NCBI RefSeq assembly: GCF_029867415.1
Contig: NC_081183.1
Span: 12,520,404 to 12,584,403 of the forward strand
DNA: 64,000 nucleotides
Source of the DNA: Vicia villosa
Lineage: Eukaryota; Streptophyta; Magnoliopsida; Fabales; Fabaceae
Direction: 5' to 3'
Position numbers and translations under genes: made by a program. Below, piece after piece: positions 57,299 to 64,000 of the stretch (the first letter of the stretch is position 1; every line of letters begins with the position of its first letter). A model generated the notes under the pieces. That model ran no database searches and was not told the DNA's origin. It saw nothing but the letters and a program-made list of their open reading frames with translations.

Positions 57299-59150
57299 TT
57301 ATCGGAAGTTTTAATATAAGAGGGGGGATGAAGGCTCTAAAGAGGAGGAGAATTAGCGTCATTATTAAAAAAGGGAATGCGGATGTTTTTATGATTCAAG
57401 AGTCTAAGATGTCTTGTCTAAAAGAGGAGATGGTTAGAAGTTTTTGGAGTAACACGGAGATTGGTTATTCTTTCTCGAATGCTTCGGGGAACTCGGGTGG
57501 CCTTATTACGCTTCGGAAAGTTGGAAGTGTGGATGTTTTATATAGTTTTAAAGGCGAAGGTTTTTTGGGTATTAAAATGGTTTGGAAGGGGGAGATGTAC
57601 TATTTGGTCAACATTTATTCCTCATGTGATTTTGCAAAAAAAAGGAGGTTGTGGGATTCTTTGTTGGATTTGAAGGCCAAATTTAACGATGGTGAGTGGA
57701 TTATGGGAGGGGACTTCAATTCTATTAAAGATAGGAGGGAGAGGAAGGGAAGATCCTTAGTGATAAAGAAGAAGGAGGTGGAAGCCTTTTCGGAGTTCAT
57801 TCAAAAAAGTGTGTTGATTGACATTCCGTGCAAAGGAAAGAAATTTTCTTGGTTTAGTGGGGATGGAAAGTCCATGAGTAGAATAGATCGTTTCCTTGTG
57901 GCCGATAATGTGGTTAGTAGATGGGGTGTGGTTGGGCAATTGATCGGAGATAGAGATATTTCGGATCATAGTCCGGTGTGGCTTATGTCGGATGTTGCTA
58001 ATTGGGGTCCTAAACCATTTATGTTCAATAATGAATGGTTTTCTCATGTCGATTTCCTTCCTTTTGTGGGGGTTGAGTGGAAGAAGATGGTGGTTTGTGG
58101 TAGAGGTGGTTTTGTCTTAAAAGAGAAGCTTCGGCTTTTCAAGGATATTCTTAGGAGGTGGAATAAGGAGGTTTTTGGGAAAATTGATGTGGAGGTGGAA
58201 GAGGGTGTGAGGGATATTAACTTGGCCGATGACATTGTAGGGGCGGATGATGGCTCTTTATTCTCGGTCACTTTGGAGAGGAGGAAAGAGGCGTCAAGTC
58301 GGTTTTGGAGGAATATGCGGATAAAAGAGAATATGCTTCTTCAAAAGTCTAGATTAAAATGGTTGAGGGAAGGGGATGATAATAGTCGGTTCTTTCACAA
58401 GGTGATTAAGGAGAAGAGAAGGATTAAACATATTTGCCCTATTCTTACGGGAGGGAGTATGGCGGTATCGGTGGAAGAGGTTAGGGAGGCGGTTGTGGAT
58501 CATTTTGGTAGAAAATTCGTTGAGGTGGATGAGAGAAGACCTTGTTTGGAAGGAATTCATGTGAAGAGCATTAAGAAGGAGACTTCGGTAGACATTGAGA
58601 AACCTTTTTTAGAGAGCGAGATAAAGGAAGCTATTTGGAGTTGTGGAGGTGATAAAAGTCCGGGTCCGGATGGGTACACTTTTCTTTTCCTTAAAAAGTG
58701 TTGGCATGTAGTCAAGGAGGATTTTGTGGCTTTTTTCGAGGCCTTCTATTCCGGTAATGCTCTTTCCAAAGCTATTACTTCTTCTTTCTTAACGTTAATT
58801 CCTAAATCATCCGATCCTTTGGGCTTGGATGACTACCGCCCCATTTGTTGGGTGGGATGTTTGTATAAGGTGGTTGCCAAACTCTTGGCGGGTATATTGA
58901 AAGGTGTGCTAGATCCGATCGTTTCCCCTTGCCAAAGTGCTTTTGTGCCGGGAAGACAATTGTTGGATGGGGTTCTAGTTGCAAATGAGGTTGTTGATTT
59001 TGCTAGAAAGGAAAATAAAAATTGTTTGCTCTTCAAAGTTGATTTTAAAAAAGCATACGATTGTGTGAGTTTGAACTATTTAAGGTCTATGTTAAGAAGA
59101 ATGGGTTTTGGTAATAGATGGATGAAGTGGATGGAGTTATTGGTTTTTAA
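57295..59150 (+). pseudogene. LINE ORF2 N-terminal part (APE endonuclease, RT start)
   Basis: It starts MIIGSFNIRGGMKALKRRRI. Endonuclease residues seen: Asn in FNIRG, Glu in MIQESKM, Asp/Asn in GGDFNSI, Asp in SRIDRFL, and the SDH motif in DISDHSPVW, all intact. RT begins with LTLIPKSSDPLGLDDYRPI, CQSAFVPGRQLLDGVLVANE and motif A FKVDFKKAYD. The frame leaves family similarity at ELLVFNN (about 59150), before the FADD box, and ends in 9 unrelated codons at 59184. No inner stops occur over 620 codons, so this part is fairly young. Confidence 0.9.
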
Positions 59151-59680
59151 TAATATCAAAAATAAAACTCACACGTTTAAATAAATTACACCCACTAAAA
59201 TCACATCTAAATATATTTCAAACTCATTCCTATTAAATATAAGTTTATTTATAAATATGTGATTTTTAAGAAACTATGATACATTTTGATAATAAATCTG
59301 TTAATAAAATTCACACTCACTAATGTCACATTTTGATATTATTCAAACACAATTAAATAATAATTTAAAATTATTTTTTAATATATAAATATATTAACTT
59401 GTAAATACATATTATAAAATATATATTATATGTTAACTTATAAATATGTTTGGATGATATAAAAAATCACATTTAAATTACATTGATTTAGTTCAAACAT
59501 GTTTTAATAGTATTTCAATATATATTTGGATGTGTTTTGTAAATTATTTAAACGTATGAGTTTTATTTTAGATGTTATTAGAAATTAATTTTAAGTTATA
59601 TAAAATGGTTTTGTAAAATATTTAAATGTGGTTTTAGTGGATGTAAATTTTATTTAAAGATTTATTATCAAAATATATTA
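59150..59680. repeat. AT-rich inverted repeat, MITE-like, at the LINE break
   Basis: The left text AAAATAAAACTCACACGTTT, AAATAAATTACACCCACTAA is mirrored by AAACGTATGAGTTTTATTTT (59548-59567) and TTTTAGTGGATGTAAATTTT (59631-59650). It begins where LINE coding similarity ends. No target duplication was identified. Confidence 0.6.
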
Positions 59681-60090
59681 AGTATTACTAATAATTAAAA
59701 TTTTGATATAAGTGTTATTTGTAAGTTAAAACTTGAAAACAAACTTTAAAACAAATTAATATAAATTTTATTTGTAAGTTAAAACTTGAATATATATTTT
59801 TTTCTTCTAGATTTCTTTGATAACTAAATAAAATTAAAATAAATAAATAAATAAGAAACTGAATATTATGGCTCTGTTTGGTAAAAATATCGGTTGATTG
59901 ATAAGCTAAAAATAATTATACATATGGCAGTTTAAAAGTAAAAAAAATTAATTTAAAAAAATATTAAAAAAATAACTAAAATAACTTGGTTAAATATTTA
60001 AAAAATTAAATAAAAAATTGTTTTCTCAAAAAAAATTAGGAATTAAAATGAATCTTCACTTAATTTTTTTTATATATGTTTAAGTATATT
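59681..60090. other. AT-rich upstream region of p23, MITE-like piece
   Basis: Contains GGCTCTGTTTGGTAAAAATA at about 59870, like 54813. Otherwise poly-A/T rich. No gene. Confidence 0.5.
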
Positions 60091-60096
60091 CCTCAG

Positions 60097-60104
60097 TATA
60101 AATA
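60097..60104 (+). promoter_or_regulatory. TATA box of the p23-type gene
   Basis: TATAAATA about 94 bp before the start codon. With transcription starting about 30 bp downstream, the 5' leader (TCAAGTGAGACAAATCC... and the CT-rich TTCACTTCTTCACTCTCC) would be about 60 bp. Confidence 0.6.
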
Positions 60105-60190
60105 CATTAAAGAACCAAAAGAAAGGCTCAAGTGAGACAAATCCAAACACTCACATAGAATTCACTTCTTCACTCTCCACTCTGCAGACA

Positions 60191-63100
60191 ATGAGGTTTT
60201 TCCCTTTCTTGCTGTCTTTTTTCTCTTTCATTTTACTTTTGCTGAAATCTGAAATTTTTCTATGTTTTATATGAAGAAAAACCATTATTACTTTCACTCT
60301 TGCTTAGTTTTAGCTCTGCCCCATTTCAATTTCATGTTATTATTGTCTTTGCTACATTTGTTTCTACCATCAAAATCATATCTTTGTAATTATCATGAAG
60401 AAAAAATGAAACTTTTTGATATATTGTTGACTCATTTGTTTGTAAAACCCTGTGAAGTTTCAATATTCTTAGTCATTTAAACAATTGAAAGTTGAAATCG
60501 CGATAATTGATATTCGCGAAGTATCGCATTCAAAGAATACTCTTAGGGTTTCAGTTATTGGTGCATTGTAGAGACATTAGAAACCTTTGATACCGCGGAT
60601 TAAATTAAAAACATTTTTGTAAAACCCTAAATAGTTTCGAATTTTTTACCATTCTGACAAATTATTTTTATTCAGTTATTGAATATCGGTCTCAAATAGC
60701 AGAGAATCGCATTAGAATTAGAGTTTGACCTTAACAGGCTTCAAGTACTCTTTAACAATGGGAGGCCTATTAGTATAGAAAATATCGGTTTATGAGTAGT
60801 GTATTTGTCGAGCTGATTCAAGGCTTCCCCGAGTAACCCCATGGGTTGTTCTTTGTCCAATTCCACTGATCCCTGCACATCTCCTCTACACCATATTTGG
60901 CCTTCCAACCGAGTTCTCTCTCGGCTTTATCTGTAGATGCATAGACCTCGGTAGCGTCTCCTGGCCTTCTCGGACATAATTTCAATGCAATTTTCTTGCC
61001 GGAAGCTTTATTAAATGCGTCAACCATTTCAAGCACAGATGTGCCACGTCCGGTTCCCAAATTGTAAGCCACACAACCTATGTTTTCCGTTGCGAAAAGC
61101 TTTCTTAGGGCGGCAATGTGACCGTCTGCTAAGTCCATCACATGGATATAGTCTCGTACCGCAGTGCCATCCCTTGTAGGATAATCGGGACCATATACAT
61201 TGAGCTCGGGTAATCTTCCAACGGCTACTTGCTGTATATAAGGCATGAGGTTATTTGGGATGCCTTTAGGATCTTCGCCGAGTTGACCACTTTCATGTGC
61301 CCCAACTGGATTGAAGTATCTCAGTAAAATGATTCTCCATTCTGGATCAGCTTTCTGAATATCTCGCGCAATTTCTTCAAGGAAAAGCTTTGTCCGTCCA
61401 TAAGGGTTCGTTGCTTGTAACTTGAAATCCTCCACACATGGTATTGTTTCAGGTTGGCCGTAAACCGTTGCAGACGATGAGAAAACCATGTTTTTGCAAT
61501 TGTGCTTAGCCATAACTTCATATAGATTGATGGTGCCGACGAGATTATTATCGAAATAACGTTGAGGATTTTGAACACTTTCACCAACTGCTTTTAGCCC
61601 AGCAAAATGAATCACAGCCTCGAATTTAGTTTTTGAGAAGAGGTTCTCCAAATCATCTTTATTCCTGAGATCTCCCAGTGTGAATTCAAGATTCTGAGAA
61701 AGGTTTGGACCAACGACTTCACGAACGCGGTCCACTGCTTCCATGACAGAATTATCGAAATTATCGATGATGGAAACATGAAACCCATCTCTTAGCAGCT
61801 GAACAACAGTATGAGCGCCAATGAAACCAGCCCCGCCGGTTACAAGTATTTTTTGTGATGAAGACGCCATATGTTGAAACAGCAGATATAGAGAGAGGCG
61901 TGAGATTTTGAGAGATAGAGAGCGTTGTGTAAAGTGATAGATTTGGAATTTGAGTTTTGGATTTTATAATCATTAGTTGCTATTTTTAGGTAATGGACAG
62001 AAAATTGGGATCTGGAATGATTTTGTTAGATTTTAACTTTCTTTCTATCTGTAATCCATTTTCGATTTGTTAAATTAGGCGCGCGGCTAATTTAAGATAA
62101 GATTAGTAATTCTGTTTTGTATGTAGGTTCCATTTTTAGCTTCTGGATTGTATTGCCAAGTAAGCTCCTTTTCAACCGTGTTTAGGCCATACTATAATTC
62201 TACAACGCGCTGTTAACCTCTTTTTTACAGAATTAGGCCAAACTATAATTTTAAGATGGTATTAGGACTTGTCGATCGGATCATGGGCCACCCACCATTT
62301 ATATCCACGCACCAAGCTCAATACTGTTGGGTGTGAGGGGTGTATTGGGAAAATCTCAAATTCCATATTAGTTATCGATAGAGTCTGGGAATAGTTTATA
62401 TCGAGTGAGACCCCTCACATTACTTACCGGTTTTATAGGGACGAGTTATGCGAAACTATAATTCTAATAATTGTGATTACGGTTATATATACAGTATACT
62501 ATTGCAAAACCCTCTATAGTTGAAAAATTATTTTTCCCTACTAATTTGATTTTTCGGTTTGTGTGTAGTCGCCATCCTGAAGTTCTGTGGGCGCAGCGTT
62601 CCGACAAGCTTTACCTGACTGTTTCTCTAACTGATGCCAAGGATGTTTCTGTGAAGTGTGAGCCTCATGGTTTGTTCGCTTTCACTGCTTCTAAGCTTCA
62701 ACATGAATCCTACAGCTTTACCTTGGAACTTTATGGATCGATTGAACCTGAGGTGAGTGATCTTTCACTGCTTCCAATTTACCGATAGTTTCGGTTTTTT
62801 CCATATCCAGTTTTGAAAAGGGTGGATGGTTCTGTATTTAAATTTGTCATTGTGCTATGTAGGGCTGTAAAATTAAATCGAGCTCAAGAAACATACTATG
62901 CTCAATTCAGAAAGGACAAAGGGGTTGGTGGAAAAGACTACTGAAGTCCGAAGAGAAACCTGCTCCATACCTAAAGGTCGATTGGAATAAATGGTGTGAC
63001 GAAGACGCAGAATCAGATTGTAAGCTTTCGTTATCGTAAATAACTTTTTGATCGGTGTTTCAAAATTTAACTCTAATTCAGCATGAGTATTTATATAATT

Positions 63101-63817
63101 ATATTGTTTCGACAACCTTGAAGGTTAAAACTAAATCAATTACTTGCAAGTATTACACTCGTCTGATTGAAGTTTCTATTGGAATTATTGCAGCTGAATT
63201 GATATCCGATGATGATGGACGGGTAAGTCAACTTTATTTCTCGTCGCATGTAATTTTGAGTTGTAGAGTTTAACAAACCTCGAACTCCAAGTACTTAATC
63301 TTATACAATTCAACTTGTTCTTTTGCAGTTTGCTGGCGAAGATGATGAAAGCAGTGACGATGAAGGAATGTTATGTAAGTGAATCAGTTGCATCTCTTCT
63401 TTAGCTACAGCGATTCTTTCAATTGCTTGCATCTTCTTTGAGAGCGTGTAAGGCGTGCTACTGCTACCGCATAGTGCTCAAAATCTATCACGGTTAAATC
63501 GCGGTTAAATAGGATCTCATAAAATATTTGTCACGGTTAAACCGTAGTTAAATAGTATTCATATTTTTTTTTTGTCGCGATTGAATCATGACTAACCTGC
63601 ACAAGGTCTAAAAAAACTTAAGACGGTCCTGTCTATAAGATACCTTGGTCTCTGTTTGGATAAACAACTTCATTAAGCAGTTATGCCTGGTCTCTGTTTG
63701 GATAAACAACTTCATTAAGCAGTTATGCTTATAGCGTAAGCGCTTATCTTACAGTTTATGTATAAATGATTATCATTTGCAGATCTTCCTGATTTGGAAA
63801 AGGCTAGAGGAAAGTGA
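60191..63817 (+). CDS. p23-type HSP90 co-chaperone, 151 aa, six exons
   Basis: Coding exons by GT-AG and phase: 60191-60195 (ATGAG), 62569-62752, 62863-63019, 63194-63222, 63329-63374, 63783-63817 (456 nt with stop). The protein starts [15 protein letters not shown], carries the CS-domain fold (residues 2 to about 90), then [20 protein letters not shown], the conserved HSP90-contact motif of p23. It ends with an acidic tail and [10 protein letters not shown]. Length and ending fit the shorter plant p23-2 type without a Gly-Met repeat tail. It acts in cytosol and nucleus, stabilising the ATP-bound HSP90-client state. The 5-base first exon is inferred: it fits the phase exactly, has a leader with a TATA box, and no nearer candidate was seen. 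The 2373-bp first intron holds an epimerase ORF on the other strand. Confidence 0.85.
60818..61870 (-). CDS. UGE: UDP-glucose 4-epimerase, 350 aa, intronless
   Basis: A complete short-chain dehydrogenase/reductase-type epimerase, interconverting UDP-glucose and UDP-galactose for cell wall and galactolipid synthesis in the cytosol. The NAD-binding TGGAGFIG is at residues 11-18; the catalytic Ser lies in SSSATVYG (131-138), with Tyr157 and Lys161 in [17 protein letters not shown] and the C-terminal [10 protein letters not shown] match plant UGE. Length (350) is the family norm, with no stop or shift. Plant UGE genes I know have many introns. This one has none, which points to a retrogene. No clear poly(A) tail or target duplication is visible. 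It lies antisense inside p23 intron 1. The start at 61870 ([13 protein letters not shown]) fits the family. Confidence 0.9.
   Translation of the reverse strand: MASSSQKILVTGGAGFIGAHTVVQLLRDGFHVSIIDNFDNSVMEAVDRVREVVGPNLSQNLEFTLGDLRNKDDLENLFSKTKFEAVIHFAGLKAVGESVQNPQRYFDNNLVGTINLYEVMAKHNCKNMVFSSSATVYGQPETIPCVEDFKLQATNPYGRTKLFLEEIARDIQKADPEWRIILLRYFNPVGAHESGQLGEDPKGIPNNLMPYIQQVAVGRLPELNVYGPDYPTRDGTAVRDYIHVMDLADGHIAALRKLFATENIGCVAYNLGTGRGTSVLEMVDAFNKASGKKIALKLCPRRPGDATEVYASTDKAERELGWKAKYGVEEMCRDQWNWTKNNPWGYSGKP
61962..61968 (-). promoter_or_regulatory. possible TATA box of the epimerase
   Basis: Minus-strand TATAAAA lies about 92 bp before the start codon. It is followed by a CT-rich leader (CTCTCTATCTCTC near 61922-61910), as in expressed plant genes. 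Confidence 0.4.
61985..62560. other. p23 intron 1, right part; LTR-like words
   Basis: The passage at 62325-62375 (TGTTGGGTGTGAGGGGTGTA, TTGGGAAAATCTCAAATTCC) resembles small LTR (TRIM-like) ends common in plants. AGGCCATACTATAATTCTAC and AGGCCAAACTATAATTTTAA at 62187 and 62232 are a short direct repeat. No exon. Confidence 0.4.
63640..63775. repeat. MITE fragment with 39-bp duplication in p23 intron 5
   Basis: TGGTCTCTGTTTGGATAAAC...GCAGTTATGC occurs twice in tandem (63648-63686 and 63687-63728), followed by TTATAGCGTAAGCGCTTATC. The AGCGCTTAT words are typical of a very common legume MITE (from memory). Confidence 0.75.
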
Positions 63818-64000
63818 TTTTTATAGTAACATAGGTTGAAAAAGCTTCAAGGAGATGGAATCATATGAAAGTGTTAGAAAGCTGCATGGATAAGACTCAT
63901 ATTGTTGTAGCTATCCTGTTGTATATATAGAATAGAATCTGAGTAGTGCTTTGGAATCTCAAAACAGTCTTCAGCTTCTTGATTACTTGGTACTAATTCT
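63818..64000 (+). other. p23 3' untranslated region
   Basis: Sequence after the TGA at 63815-63817. AATAGAATC near 63931 could serve as a poly(A) signal. The transcript end may lie past the window. Confidence 0.4.

Larger units (their letters stand above)
55135..59150 (+). mobile_element. L1-type LINE, 5' two thirds (3' end missing)
   Basis: It has a CT-rich 5' leader (CTTCTCTCTCTACTGTAG near 55150), ORF1 with RRM, and ORF2 with endonuclease and the first part of RT. Coding similarity stops at about 59150 and AT-rich sequence with an inverted repeat follows. Loss of the 3' end with the 5' end kept is the reverse of usual LINE truncation, so it was probably cut after insertion. Confidence 0.85.

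Noticed and set aside
32646..59150. The LINE halves at 32.6-34.6 kb and 55.1-59.15 kb as one element split apart
   Set aside because: They end and start within about 20 codons of each other in ORF2, which is striking. But the first has its own target duplication and A-tail, typical of an independent 5'-truncated insertion.

Overview
This is plant nuclear DNA, most likely from a temperate (galegoid) legume such as pea, vetch or a relative. That is inference from the content: a long Ogre/Tat-type Ty3-gypsy element, legume-type MITEs, L1-type LINEs with an RRM-containing ORF1, plant-style introns, very AT-rich intergenic DNA, and a UDP-glucose 4-epimerase of the plant type. One 100-base run of N (8323-8422) is an assembly gap.

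Layout. 1-1.3 kb: an LTR end and a decayed Ty1-copia remnant. 1.7-8.3 kb: the 3' part of an Ogre-like element on the minus strand (integrase remnant, repeat-rich 3' untranslated region, LTR of about 4 kb). 8.4-10.3 kb: unassigned sequence and two exon-like segments of an unknown protein. 10.3-13.8, 29.8-36.7 and 52.2-54.8 kb: three direct copies of one block, each holding exon remnants of an RRP6-like exosome 3'-5' exonuclease gene on the minus strand. All three are pseudogenes, and each keeps a different set of exons. Between copies 1 and 2 lie AT microsatellites, a MITE, a CACTA element with a 2.0 kb Mutator-like element nested in it (9-bp target duplication), and an intact Ty1-copia element (23508-28062). 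Copy 2 carries several LINE insertions. Between copies 2 and 3 lie an 8.4 kb Tekay-like Ty3-gypsy element (36751-45136, 5-bp target duplication, three coding lesions), a 3-unit tandem repeat, a broken DUF7745-like ORF, a long inverted repeat (about 48.94-50.27 kb) and a LINE 3' fragment. 55.1-59.15 kb: the 5' two thirds of an L1-type LINE.

The only convincing host genes are at the right end. A p23-type HSP90 co-chaperone gene (plus strand, six coding exons, 60191-63817) has a 2.4 kb first intron. That intron contains a complete, intronless UDP-glucose 4-epimerase ORF on the opposite strand (60818-61870). The rest of the window is transposable elements, their remnants, and the decayed RRP6-like block.

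The observations most worth a second look are: three hairpins in the Ogre-like 3' region with a constant loop and covarying stems; tRNA-like Pol III box modules inside both terminal inverted repeats of the Mutator-like element; an array of the palindrome ATACGCGTAT in the Tekay-like LTRs, decaying at CpG; the epimerase nested in the p23 intron; and the large inverted duplication at 49-50 kb.
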